A DNA stretch of 64,000 bases from Theobroma cacao (lineage: Eukaryota > Streptophyta > Magnoliopsida > Malvales > Malvaceae): contig NC_030850.1 in the NCBI RefSeq assembly GCF_000208745.1, forward strand, positions 31,616,399-31,680,398, given 5' to 3'. Of the stretch, positions 1 to 12,327 are shown in pieces; the first letter of the stretch is position 1, and each line of letters begins with the position of its first letter. A model generated the notes under the pieces. That model did not search any database. It saw nothing but the letters and a program-made list of their open reading frames with translations, and had not been told where the DNA came from. Both the position numbers and the translations under genes were made by a program.

Positions 1-3000
1 ATATGTATTTGTTTGACTTTTTTTATAGAGTTACTTGTCGGTTGGCATAAGCCTCTCAAGTAGTAGCCAAGCAGAGAATTGCCCGATTACCTTATAGCTT
101 AGCAATCAAGGCAGAACAATAACTATTTAGAAAATGGCAAAATCAAAAAGAAGGGAAAAGCTTATCCCAAAATGGACAGACAGAAATAAGCTACAGTCGA
201 GGAATAACGCCAGTAGGGGGACTCCATGTTTATCATTGCAGCCAAATTGGAATAGTCTAGCTGGAATTGCACAAAACTGAAGCAAATTTTCCACAATCCA
301 AATCTCTGACACTGTTTCGTTCAATCACCACAAAAGAGAACCATTAATGTGCATCCACTACAAGGAGGAAAGAAAAGGTCCATCATGCCTTTGACAGAAA
401 TTTGTGCCCTTCAAATTACTTAATATTATTAATTCTAGACAACGAAATAGGACTTGATAATAAGAAGAAAGAAGAGAGAGAAAAAGAGAAACATTCATCA
501 ATGGAGTGCAAGCAATGGTATACTATTTCTGAGTGAATCAGAGCCCATATTTTTGGACAAATGTGAGATTAATTACGCAATTCCCGAAGCAAGCTTTATT
601 CTAATGATGCATAAACAAATGATTAATCATTCCTAATTATACATAAAAGGAAAATTGTTGTTTAATTGTTAAACTATAATTACAATACTAATTAGAGCGA
701 GAAAGCTGGTGATCTTTACAGTTAATATTAGAGAGGCTGAAGTTATCATTTGGGATGAATGCCCTTTTTCTCTTTAACACCTTCACATTCACATGTTAAG
801 TGAACCCAACTATGTTGACGCTGGCAACTAAAGCCATGATTATATTCATGGATTACAATGTAAGGTGGGCATCACTGTCTGGTGCAGGAATGTGCAGGTT
901 CATGTTGTGAAGATGGGAAGCCACATCATATAATGCATCCACATGGGTCACCTTATCCTGAAATCCTAAACTGCCCAATATTTTTTCCCTTGTAATTTGG
1001 TTTTTTGGTCGTTTTAAGTTTTCGGATTGGGTAGAAGAAGATGTTTGACATGCAGGATCAGTGGTGTACAAAATGAACTCATAGGATTTTTTAGGGCAAG
1101 AATTAGGACCCAAAAGCAAGAGAAATCCCAACTTTTCCAATGCAAAGACAAAACAGGGAAATCGAGTAAAAATTACTATCCGGATTTGCTTACAATTTAA
1201 TATAGGGGCGAAGTCAAGGAAGTAATGTGTGATAACTGTTGTCATTTCTTAAATTTTAATTTTTTTATTATTATAAATATAAAATTTTATATATAAATAT
1301 TATTATGTTTATAATTACTTTCTAATTACTGTTCATTTAAAATCTTAAATTCCAAACCGCTGGTTTGATGATAAGGAATCATGTATTGAAATTTGATCAA
1401 AAGAACCTCACAGACAAGTAGTGGACCTCTTCACAAATTTGATTACACCTGTTATTAGTGCCAACATGATTTTGGCACCCTCTATTATCACATGGGGTCC
1501 TGAGGGATAAAAAATGCATGCCATATTCAAATGAAAGATTTTTCTTTTCTCACGATCATCTTCTGCAGAAAAAGTGTGGAATTTTTCCATCTGGGGTCGT
1601 TAATTTCTTCAATATCTATTGCCCTGAAAGCTATAAAAACCGCCACTAGCAGCCCCAATAATAACAGTTACTTTAGAAGGGGTAAACTTTAGGGTATTCC
1701 CATTATCACATTTAAGGATTATGTCCATATAGTAAACGAATAAATAGTCCCCATGTTATCTTGGAAAAGTTAAAAAGTATCCATCATCATGATAATTATT
1801 GTTGTTGGCTGGCCTGGATTTTAAAAAGTCCTTTGAAGGGAATTTTGGATCCGAATCCCATCTGGAAAGCAAACGCCAGCCCAATTTCTAACCACACACA
1901 TAACAGTTAAAACTCCAGGGCAAAGCTTAATCTCAGGTGGGTGGATAGAAAAGAAGACTTTATTTTCAAGAAAAGGAGGTTTGTTAACAGGCCAAACCTT
2001 GGCAGTAGGTGGTGGTGAAGGCCTAAAAAATTTGAAGAAGTGGCTTGTTGTTGGAATGTTTGGTTTCACCTTAATCAATCGAAGAAGGAAAGGCAGAAGG
2101 AAAAATTAAAATAACGAGCAGAAAGCTCATCGCATTCACAGGTTGTCCCCTTTTTTTTTCTCAATGTGTGGGGGTGGGGCAGCCAGCAGTCTCAAAAAAT
2201 CATGAAAGCATTGCACTCCTGTATCTTTTTAATGGCCCTATACTTTTTGATCGAACAAGACCATGATGGGAGGTGAAAGGGCAGTCCTATTGTCCTCTCT
2301 CATTCCCTTCCCTCCCCTCCCCTCCCTTCTCCGTGCCCTCTAATTATAGTCTGGTAGTGGTACTTGCTGCAACATTTTTCTGTTGTTATTTCAGCAACAA
2401 CATCACAATAATGTCAAAGAGGAAAAGTTATTGGCGAGATTTTTTCTACTTCCATGACTCAAAAGTTTCCAAGCCTACTCCCCATCCCCCACAAACCTGA
2501 CAGAGGACATAAAAGGAAATAAAAGCTTAGACCATTGAGCAGGAGGAATGTGAAATAAATGTCCTGTAGAAGCTATCAGGGTTTCTAATTTATTCCAGTA
2601 CCTTCTACTTGGGATTTGGGGAATGTCTTTTTCTTTTGAACTCAACCTCCATGTGTTAATGTGATGTTATGAACTGTTAATCATCCAATGCATAAAAGGA
2701 ATCGTCTTCATTCTTTTCATATATAACATAATTGTCCACCAAAAATAAGTGTAAAGAATGCCCTTAAAGAATGTCAAGAGAGGCACTGAGGGGCCTCTAA
2801 GTTGTCATAGTCTTCCGATGATAAGATATGAAGCTCTTAGGATTCCCTTTATAAGGCTAATGAGTTGTCAAATTATGCCCACTTTCTCGTTTCTTGCTAC
2901 ACTTATAACTGGCGTTGTGATGGAGATGTAAGAGGAATTTTCTAATCAAGCACATTCTCATGTAGACTTAAAGTTTTTTAGTGGAGTATATTTTAAAAAA

Positions 3001-4444
3001 CATACGATCCATTTTATAATTTTTAAAATTATTTATTTTAATCTAAATATATTTATAAAAAATAATTCAAGTATCCTATCAGAGATCAATAAATGATATT
3101 ATGTTTTGAGTGATTAAACAAATTTTAATCAAATTTCTCTAACTTAAATAAACTAGGCTTTTTTGGAGATAAGTTTACGGTATTGTCTCAAGTTTATGAT
3201 CTCTACTTGAAACTCTCACTCTCATCCTCCGACCACATGATCTAGGGACAAGCTTATTAATAAAAGCCAAGCATTTACTGTTGTGCTTTGTTGGACTTGG
3301 AGGGTAGACATATAAACAGTATAACCAAAAACAGTTAAGCTCGTTTGTGATTTCGTAACAGATTACAAGTGTGTTGTTCTATCGGAAAATCCCTATCCCA
3401 ACAACTCCTATCCTTGCAAATCCCCATCCAAAATGCCATATACTTGCTCCCAAAGCAAACGTGTTGGTATGCTTAGCGTGATTGAATGCCATATACCATT
3501 TGTGGGGGTGCTTGTATAGAAAGGAAGTTTGGGACCTTGGGTAGCTAAATTTAATCCAAAACAAAAGCCCAAAGCTACAGAATTGGACTGGAGTCCTACC
3601 TAAAGGCAATTGGAAGGGAACACAATCACCAATCCTAGGCAATTCAGATTGTCAGCACGGTGGCGAACTGCCAGATGTAGCCCAAAGGAGAAAAGAAGCA
3701 GGATTTTCGCTACATGGCATGTATGAGCACACATAGCAGGCTAAGCCTGAAGGTTCACCACGTGAACAAGAAAGGACCTAAACCCTCAGGAATCCCAAAA
3801 AAAAAAACACACAGCACAAAGAAGAATTTTGTAGTCCCAACTCCCAATCTTGTGATACCAGCTATCGCATTTTCACAAGATGACCAAACGGGGCTCAATC
3901 AAGTTCAGATCGAATCCGATTCAAAAAGTTGTATCCAACTGATTCAGCAAGCCCCGTCTCCCCCAGCCATTGCACCTGCACAACCCAATTTACCTTTCCC
4001 GCAACCATCTACGTTCAATTTTACTTAAGTTTTATATAATTTGAAAGTTGAGAATAGAGAGAGAATGAAAATAGGGACAACCAGCAAAGCAAGTACATTG
4101 AAACAAAGATCAATTACTGTAATTATCTACCAATGCTTTAAGAATGTATTAATTTAAGCTCACAATGTACTATTTTCGTCATTATCATTTGTCAGTATAT
4201 CATGTCCACACCTTCCTCAGGAAGCTTTCTTCTTACAGGATCAAACACGAGGAGATGAGGATCAAATCAATGTTGGTAAAATCTACCAGAAGAATACACT
4301 ACATAAACAACTGTGAAACTGTATCACTACCAAGATGATGTATTACTGCCTGGTCATATGCCAGGCTGCCTGGTCATATGCCAGGTGACAGTGCTATATC
4401 TTTGTTTGAGCATGACGCACCCTCACAATGCGTGAGGCTGTGGA
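1..4444. other. Intergenic region left of NDT1
   Basis: No gene could be supported here. The stretch is AT-rich with a CT-rich tract around 2293-2335. Short open frames occur (853-1245 minus, 1821-2078 minus, 3379-3642 minus, 3714-4028 plus), but none has recognisable domains or splice-linked partners. The last few hundred bases before 4445 are probably the NDT1 3' UTR and include a tandem palindromic repeat at 4346-4385, listed separately. Confidence 0.6.
4346..4385. repeat. Tandem 20-bp near-palindromic repeat in the NDT1 3' flank
   Basis: Two perfect head-to-tail copies of a 20-bp unit (4346-4365 and 4366-4385). Each unit has CCTGG and CCAGG arms around a CATATG core, so each can form a short hairpin and the two copies can also cross-pair. 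It lies 60-100 bases past the NDT1 stop codon, so it is probably transcribed in the 3' UTR. No function is known to me. Confidence 0.85.
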
Positions 4445-7400
4445 TCAGGAGGGAAAATATTTGACAAGAAACCGATGAATCATCTCAAAGCTAGTGAATG
4501 TGATAACAGCTGCAGGTGTGGTCCTGATAAGATTTGTTGCACACCCACGGTAGAATCCAGCAACACCTTCTTGCTGAAATACTTTCCTAATGCAATCAAC
4601 CACACCAGAATAACGTTTCTCAGAGTGATGTCCCTGTTCCTGAAGCCTTGAGCGTACCACCTATATTGTGCAAGAATAAAACATAACCTTTTTTATTTTC
4701 ATCAGCTTACATAATTAAACAGGCAATAGTTAGAAAGAAAGAGATAAATGCAGCTATTAAACATAGGCTAAGGCAATTAAAACATGATACTGACATCCCT
4801 CTTCTTTTTTACCTTGAAAGTGCAATGCAATCTTTTTCAGTTTAAAGTACGTGAGAGGTTTTAACATACTTAACCAAAACGAGTTGTAAACATTCATTCA
4901 TCATACCTCATGTGGGTAAGTCAATGTGGATGCAAATATTTTGGAAACTGATGAGGCAACAGCAACATCACATGCACTGAGTTTATCCATTGTAGTGTTA
5001 TCTGCCAAGACCCCATTCAGTTAAAATATATTCAATGAATATATAAAACTTAAAACAAGCAGATTATTAACCTTTATCAGCTAAGTATAATTTGATCTTC
5101 TCGTATGTTGGAAACTGAATGGCAACGTGACTGATACCAGCTAATGCAGGCACGAGACCACTGTTCATCATGGAAAATATCAGACACCATCATTTCTTAA
5201 TTCAGAGCAGTTAAAAACAACTTTAAAAAATAGAAGTCATCAATTTCTTATTGACCGAGAAAAAAACCTGTATAGACCCCTAATACCCTCCTCGTGAGCT
5301 ATTCTCCTCAAAGCAGAAAGAGTACTCCTATAAGGAACCACTCCCACTCTCATTCCTTGAGTCTAGATAAAAGAAATGGGACAGATGTCAATGCATAAAA
5401 AAGTCCACAACTCTAAAGCTATTGTATTTAAACAGCAGCATAATACAATTAAAATAAAAACATCAAACCATGTACACTAGATTATAAATACCATAATTTA
5501 CCATAAAACAATCCTATAAAGCCAAATCGAACAGCCTAAATAACACTAATCAGTCGTCCACCCTTTCAATGCAGGCATTGATTTTTCTTGACTCTCTTCT
5601 ATCATTTTTTCCCAAACTGTACTCGTCTTCCTTCTAAAGGGTTGTTACTTTCCTCTGGTATAGGCCTCCTAGTTTCTTTTTCATTTTTTGAGGGTTGATT
5701 GGCAAGAGGAACATAGGCAATTATCAAAAGCAACAAAAAAGACAATAGGGACAAAAGTTACTATATCCATTAACAAATTATAATTGGAATGAAATAACAG
5801 GCAAAATAACTAAGAAAATTAATATATGCCACACTATCAAGAGTTTTGATTTCTTTCATCATATGTCATTACATAATAAAATAATAAAGTATAAATTTGG
5901 TAGACGCACTTGAAGTCTTGTCTTCACAACCCAAAGAGGATTTGTGAAAATGGTTGTCGCAGCTCCAGCACCAGATGCAGCTAGCATGTTTGCACCTATC
6001 GAGAGATGGTGATTCTCATCTACACATGAACCCAGGAATAGTAAGTCCGAAATTAAAAAGAAAATGTGCAAGATGATAAGTATAGAAAAAAATCAAAACA
6101 GAAGTGTGAATCTTATGGGCTAGGAACTGACTATTAGAACAAAGAAAGTCTTTGAGCTGCTCATACATTGTAAAGTATACCTGCAAAAGGAAAGGATTGC
6201 GTCAAATTCAGCAAGTACCAAAACAAGAGACAGTCAGAGGGAGAAGAAAAATAAAAATGACTTCTACTCAATAATTAAGGAAGTGAAGCACATCAGCATC
6301 AAAGAGAATAAACTATGCTATAACAAAAACCTCATATGGAAATCTAAACAAACAGGTAGATAGGCTTCATGTTTTAATTACTTCAATCATAAAATCCAAA
6401 AAAATCGAGTCTAAACTTCTGAAGAACAGAATTATGCATAGTTGGGATAGGAAATAGCAAGTATAATAATTATTATGTTGCATGGCAAATCAAAAGTATG
6501 CAATGAGAAAGAAGCCAGATTTTTACATTTGTAGTTCAACCTTGTGAATAAATTACCTAACTCTTCAATAGCATATAAAAATTTTGCTCTACAAGCTTCA
6601 ATTTAGCTCAATTACTCAATTAAACTAAACAACTGCTGTAACGCCAATGCTTGTTTGGATAATTTACTTGAAATATTCAAATGGACACCTCAAATTTTAT
6701 GCTATCCAGAGTTAAAAAAGATTATAAAACGGAATTGCTGATTTTAAATCCGTGTTGGGCTATCCCTGTGTACTTTGGGTAATTATAAGCGAAAATTTAC
6801 TGTCAATTACATCTGGCATATATGCTATAGTTTACAGTGGAGGTGACAAACGAAGAAAATGTGAGTAGAAACCATAAAAAAAAGATCCTTGCTTTTCATG
6901 AAATACTTGGGCTACATTCCTAAATACAGCATAACTGCACAATAGAACTCCTGTTGTAGGAAAGGGCTTAGTTTGTTTCGTGTGTATATGCAAAATGTGA
7001 ATTTACCATTGCTGTAATTGAGGATGGAAAATTCAGGAAACTTAACTGCAGAGGAACCTAAATATTTTTATTTCATATCAAGTCAGGGAGTAGGGGCAAG
7101 AAAAGGATCCAAATAAATAAGAGCTGACCTTGTACTAACTGAAACATGCAACGGGTTGTTTCTTTAAGTTAAATATCCAACTGATCATGAAACAAAGCAT
7201 CAAAACATATAACCATATTTCTTTCCCAAATTCCTGGATCCTTGCAGAATTACAAAAGGTATTGTTACCAAGATATAACCTTTATGATCAACACAAGCCG
7301 ACTAATAATCCACTACAGTCTTTGCAAACCATTAAATTAACAAACTTTGACTTTCCCCATTACATAATAACATCCAAATTAAAAAACTCATCGAGAGTTT

Positions 7401-7897
7401 ATAAACGGGATTGGAACAACTTAGAAATAGAAACAGGGAAAGAACGACTTACTGCCCAATTTGGAAGTAAAGCGAGCACAGTGGGAGAAAGCCCACGATA
7501 CATGCCACGCAAGCCTTCCTTCCGAAATATTTGTTCTAAGCTACCTACTATAAGACTACCTGACCAAATAATTAAACAAAAAGTTAGAATTAAAAAACTT
7601 TAAACAGCTCATCTTTCTGTTTTCCTCAAAAGAAAGTAAATCGGATCTGCATACCTTTAACGGCTCCGTTACCGAGCTTTGGCAGCCCATGAACCTGAAA
7701 TCTTGTCTTTATAACATCTAAAGGACAAACGAATGATGCAGCGATAACACCTGCACGTGCAAAGAGAGGTCGAAATTCAGTTATTGACATAACGGCTTAG
7801 GGAAAGGGAAGGAAGTATTCGACATACCAGCGGCTGCGCCGGCACCAGCATTGCAAAGGAGACCCATGGAATTAGGGGCATGAGAATCGTTGGACAT
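4445..7897 (-). CDS. NDT1: NAD+ transporter, mitochondrial carrier family (NDT1-like)
   Basis: Nine coding exons on the minus strand, all GT-AG and phase-consistent: 7897-7828, 7750-7655, 7559-7453, 6180-6132, 6019-5910, 5362-5268, 5160-5072, 5001-4907, 4660-4445. Together they are 927 nt, or 308 aa, against roughly 310 aa for Arabidopsis NDT1. The protein is a three-repeat, six-helix carrier. Its signatures are [11 protein letters not shown] in repeat 1, [11 protein letters not shown] in repeat 2 (tryptophan in place of the acidic residue) and YPHEVVRSRLQ in repeat 3. The PLWVVK variant and the [23 protein letters not shown] segment near the C-terminus are typical of plant NAD+ carriers, which exchange NAD+ for ADP or AMP across an organelle inner membrane. 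The start codon at 7897 gives the family N-terminus ([20 protein letters not shown]). Organelle targeting (mitochondrion or plastid) cannot be decided from sequence. Confidence 0.95.
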
Positions 7898-8090
7898 GTC
7901 TTGTACTTTTTAAATCAATCTGAAAAAAGGCGAAGATTTTAGCCAAAGAAAAGGAGTCCTCTCTCGAGAGGGATACCGTCGACAACCAGAGTCGCATTGC
8001 CAGAGGATATATTCTTTGGTGTGAGTTGCGTTAGCTTGGGAATAATCGAGTCGAATCGCCTGAGTTAGGGTTCGATTCTCGTCTGTTTTC

Positions 8091-8101
8091 TCTTATATAT
8101 A
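8091..8101 (-). promoter_or_regulatory. Candidate TATA box of NDT1
   Basis: On the minus strand this reads TATATATAAGA, about 195 bases upstream of the NDT1 start codon. That leaves room for a 5' UTR of about 160 bases. It is a motif match only; the transcription start was not observed. Confidence 0.45.
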
Positions 8102-8129
8102 CGGGGGAGGGCCAAAAAAAGAGAACTCT

Positions 8130-8779
8130 TACGGAGAGGATTGGCTCCAGAGTTTGGGCGTCGTTCCATGAGATCGAGAAATCGCCATGAGATTTGGGAA
8201 ATAAGAGAGTTTTATTCCAGTTTGGATTTAAAAAACGTGAGGCTTTTGTTTGGCTATCACCACCCTATCAGTACTCAGCCGGACGATTCGCCACACATTG
8301 GACCCGATTGAATTAAAAGACGGATTCTGAGTTAAATAATAATAAATAAAGGCCTTTTTTGCACGAAACGGGTAACAGCCTCGACATTTTTACAATTTTT
8401 GGCACCCTGGGCCTGGGGTTTGGTCCTTGACCAAATTGGGTACCGCACCTAACCTCAAGCAGGCTCTGCATGACTGTCTGGTTGCTACGAGCCACCCACT
8501 CCAAGTCAAAAACTGAAGTCAATATGACCATTTACATTTTGGAATTTATTATTTGAATTAGAAAACTTTTTCTGCCATATGACATAGGGTGGGGGAACTG
8601 TTGTTCAATTTTGACAAGGAAAAATAAAAGAATTTTTGACAATGTCAATTACCTCCCCCACAAGGTAATTCTAATCCAAATGAGCTAAATTTGTCCAATA
8701 ATTTATTTTGGAAAATAACGGATGTCCACGTATGGGCTAATTATGATTTTATGTTCTTTTTTCCTATAATCATTTTAGT
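8130..8779. other. NDT1 upstream region, no gene seen
   Basis: Non-coding sequence upstream of the minus-strand NDT1 gene. I see no domain-bearing frame and no RNA gene here. It ends at the left boundary of a hAT-like element. Confidence 0.5.
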
Positions 8780-9456
8780 TAGATCTAGCAATTCGTATAT
8801 TCGTATTTTAATCATATCGTGTAAATATAAAATATTAATAGTTATACAGATAAACACAAACTCAACACAATCAATTAATTGTGTTAAAATTTTAAACATG
8901 TATACGGATATATTTAAGAAACGTGTAACACAACATGACTAACACATTTATTTAACGTGTTGATTTAAATTTTATACGATACAATTAATACGATTAAAAT
9001 TTATATGACTTATGACTTGTTTACAGAATTAATACAATTAATACACAATTTATATATGGTTAACGCGATTAAAATAATTAAATTGAAATATGTACAAGTA
9101 AAATATGATTTTGTTATTCAAATTTACAACAAAAATTAATAAATATTATAATATATTATATATAATAAAATTCAATATCAACAAATTCTACTCATTATAA
9201 AAATATTAATATTTATATAAATCAATAAATAAGTCTCACCAAGCCCATCCAAGTTTCCAAAACAAAAAAAATTAACAAATGAGTCTTAACCGTGTACTAA
9301 ACATGTTTACATGACACGTGAACATATAATTAACGTAATAAATGAATAACAGGTTATATAAATACACGATTAATACACACAAAAAAATTAGCTTAAATTA
9401 AAATCTACTTAAACCTATGTCATGTTGTTGTGTCTTGTACAAAATTACCAAATCTA
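8780..9456. mobile_element. hAT-like MITE remnant
   Basis: About 677 bp, AT-rich and non-coding, with imperfect terminal inverted repeats. The left end reads TAGATCTAGCAATTCG and the right end, reverse-complemented, reads TAGATTTGGTAATTTT. The flanking 8-mers attttagt (8772-8779) and attttacc (9457-9464) match at 6 of 8 positions, as expected for an eroded hAT target-site duplication. The interior is rich in CGTGT/ACACG-type motifs seen in many plant hAT MITEs. No transposase is present. Confidence 0.6.
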
Positions 9457-10493
9457 ATTTTACCTAGATGTAACTAAATACTGCAAATTGAGTGTTCCCT
9501 TTCAAATTAGTGGTGGTACTTTAGCAAATTTTCTTTCTCGTAAAGGATAAGTTTGGTGGGTTATTTCCAGACATGTGGTTTAATTTAGAAAAAGAAGTTG
9601 CATCCAACTTTGAAAACAAAAAACCAAAAAACTTTTTTGAAACTGTAGAAGAATTTTATCTTCATAGTTTGATGTAACTTTTACTTGCAAATTTAAACAC
9701 CTATAATAACAATGATTTGACCTGGTAAAAAATTTTTCCATAAAAAGTTTTTATTCTTTTCCTTCATTTAGAATGGAGAAAACTTTCAAGAATAATGTTT
9801 TTATCCTCCCTTTGGGATTGATCTCACTTCGAAAATATCACCCTATCCTTATTGTGAGATCAAATCCCACAAATCAATAAAATAATAATTAGTGCATTTT
9901 TAAAATTAAAAAGTTATACACATAATATGATTATTCGATTATTGGCAGTGTTTCATATAAAAAATTATGTCTCTTGATAAAGTTATATTTGAAAAAATAC
10001 CTTTAAATTCAAAAATTAGGAGACTATTGAAAAACACCACCACTCAAAGATTATGATGTTAAAAATTGTCTTGTGATTTAAAGATTTTGTCTAATAGTAT
10101 GAAAGGTTGTCTTTTACTATAAAAGGTTGTCTTTTTATAAGATAATTATTGAAAAATTATCTTTATTCAAAGGTTACGTCTTGTAACATGTAAAGGTATG
10201 TTTAAAACAAAAATATGCCTTAATGAAACGATTGTGTCTTGAAAGAAAATACACGTGTAAGTCTATATAAATGACTTATTGGTATCTATTTTGCGACGTG
10301 GAAATGACAAGGAAAATAAATTGAGCAGTGAGAATAACTAAATGAAAATTCAAAAAAAGACAAAAACACTTTGAGTTCCCTTCATGTACTAAAAGTATCC
10401 AAATTTCGTATAATTTACTTACTATAAAAAGTATACTCTAAAGTTAAACAATTTTACAATTTTTGAATATGTCTAGTGGTTTAGTATTGTAAG
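9457..10493. other. AT-rich intergenic stretch, no gene seen
   Basis: Low-complexity AT-rich DNA between two hAT-like elements. Degenerate repeats of the type 'aaaggttgtctt' recur around 10080-10230. No coding or RNA gene is supported. Confidence 0.5.
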
Positions 10494-11441
10494 CAGTAGC
10501 GAATTCAGGATATTGTATGAAGGGTGGCTAAAGAGCAATCATAAAAAGTCATAGATCAGGTCCATGATTCGATTTGGAGTAAAAAATTAATCATTTTTAA
10601 AATAAAATTAAATCATAACTTAAAATTTCATTAACAATTTGAATATAAGTTTTTAAATTCATCAATATAAATAGATATAAAGTAATCAGAAAAATTAATA
10701 TTAAATTTTCATATTAGACATTGTAAGTTATGTTCAATGTGCTTTCATACTTTCAAATTCATTAATAACTAAATTCGTGTTAATGTTTATAGCAATCACT
10801 TTATACTTATTTAATTTGAAAAAATAAAATAAAATTATTGAATTTTTTTGAATATTTTAATCACATTCTTGTTCAGTTTTTTATATTAACGTAAAACATA
10901 TTGTATAATTGTTTAAATCAAATCAACAAATTGTAAAAAAAATCAAAGTAAAAAATTATACTCTTCAGGTAATTAAGCAATGTATCTTTTACTCAATAGG
11001 ACTATAATGTATTTTATACTATACTACAAAATATTCTAGTAAAGTTACGGTAAAAAAATTAAGGGTTTTTAAGAAAAGTACATACTATATAAGTGTTTAA
11101 ATCGAATCAACAAATTGTGAGAAAAGTCAAAGTAAAAAATTATACTCTTTAGGCAATTATACATTTTAGACAAAGTTAAGCAATGCATATTTTACTTTAA
11201 AAGAAAAAAAAGAAAACTAATTTCAAAATTTGAGTTTAATCTATAAGGAAAAAAGAAAAATAATTTCAAATTTTGGATTTCAAAGGAATTGAACCCAAGC
11301 CTCTAAAATTTAACATAAATGACTTAACAATATGCCAAGCCAATTCACTTGAATTAAATAAGGGTGGCAAACTTATATATTTATAATTTTATACCCATAT
11401 AAATAAAAAAAAATTAGAAACTGAGACTACCTTCGCCACTG
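10494..11441. mobile_element. Non-autonomous hAT (Tip100-like termini) element
   Basis: A 948-bp element. The left terminus is CAGTAGCGAATTCAGGAT and the right terminus, reverse-complemented, begins CAGTGGCGAAGG. Flanking 8-mers attgtaag (10486-10493) and atcgtaag (11442-11449) match at 7 of 8 positions, a hAT-size target-site duplication. CAGTGGCG-type ends are typical of plant Tip100-like hATs. The interior has no transposase frame. It contains a direct duplication (10911-10973 and 11095-11159) and, at 11285-11345 on the minus strand, a tRNA-promoter-like stretch ending GGGTTCAATTCC. Confidence 0.75.
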
Positions 11442-11449
11442 ATCGTAAG

Positions 11450-11872
11450 TGCAAACAAATGTTAAACATTAGGTTTATTGTATCTATAAAACTATTCACA
11501 TAATTCCACTTTCATACACCAAGTGGTGAGTGTAAAATAAGTCTTAAAGATACATACCTTGAAGTCCATTTTGTTAGTTATTTTTTAAATTCCAAATAAT
11601 CCCATTTGCACAAACAATAACAAAATATCATTATTTTCCTTTTTTGTTTTCATCTTTTTATTTATTATTATTTTTCTCAACAAAGAATTATTAATTATTT
11701 TATTCGATTCTTTCATAGGAATAATTATAATTATTTTAACTAAGATACTAAAATTTTTAATATAATATAGAATAACTAAGATCAATTAAAAAATTATATA
11801 AAATAAAAAATAATTTTTCACACTTGAAAATCTTTTTTTCTTTTCATTTTTACATTATAATTTATTGACTTT
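11450..11872. other. AT-rich spacer between hAT-like elements
   Basis: No gene is supported. The 66-codon minus-strand open frame (11585-11785) is almost entirely Ile/Lys/Asn/Leu-rich and is explained by base composition. Confidence 0.5.
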
Positions 11873-12319
11873 AAGGGTGAGCAATTGGATGGTTCGGTTA
11901 ATTCAATCAATTATATCTAAGAATCAAATAGATCAAATATTTTTAGAAAATTGACCAAACAAAAAAGAGGACCAAATCAGTCGAACATTGAATCAATATG
12001 GTCGGTTCAATTTTGGATAAAAAAGATCAAAATTTTATTTTATTTTTTACAAATTACAATATTAAAATTTATAAAATTCATTAATAATTATAAAACATGA
12101 AATGAAAATTAATAATAAAGATATATTTTTATATAAATTTAAAAATAATATATAATATTAATTTTGTCTTTTACTCGATTTGGTCTAAAAATTTTAAAAT
12201 CAATTGGACCAAACTTTTTGAATCAATAGACTTAATGGACCAATTAGACTGAACTTTTTTATTCAAATCACATTTAGTTCGATTGGGTCATTGATCCAAT
12301 CTAATTTTGCTCATCCCTA
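11873..12319. mobile_element. hAT-like MITE with 8-bp target-site duplication
   Basis: A 447-bp element. The left end reads AAGGGTGAGCAATTGGAT and the right end, reverse-complemented, reads TAGGGATGAGCAAAATTAG. The flanks are ttgacttt (11865-11872) and ttgactta (12320-12327), 7 of 8 identical. The interior is non-coding, with repeated 'ggttcg/gaacc' and 'caattgg/ccaattag' segments in both orientations. The structure fits a non-autonomous hAT MITE. Confidence 0.7.
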
Positions 12320-12327
12320 TTGACTTA

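Noticed and set aside
3714..4028. Open frame with an RNase-H-like phrase (QIESDSKSCIQLI)
   Set aside because: A single short similarity with no neighbouring reverse transcriptase or other retroelement parts; too weak to call a LINE relic.
4346..4385. Resemblance to miR160 (TGCCTGG...ATGCCA)
   Set aside because: The middle of the sequence does not match miR160, and the unit is a tandem near-palindrome, not a miRNA precursor.
8015..8090. tRNA-like box A/box B pattern (TTAGCTTGGG ... GGGTTCGATTCTC)
   Set aside because: No cloverleaf can be drawn, and the stretch lies in the probable NDT1 leader.
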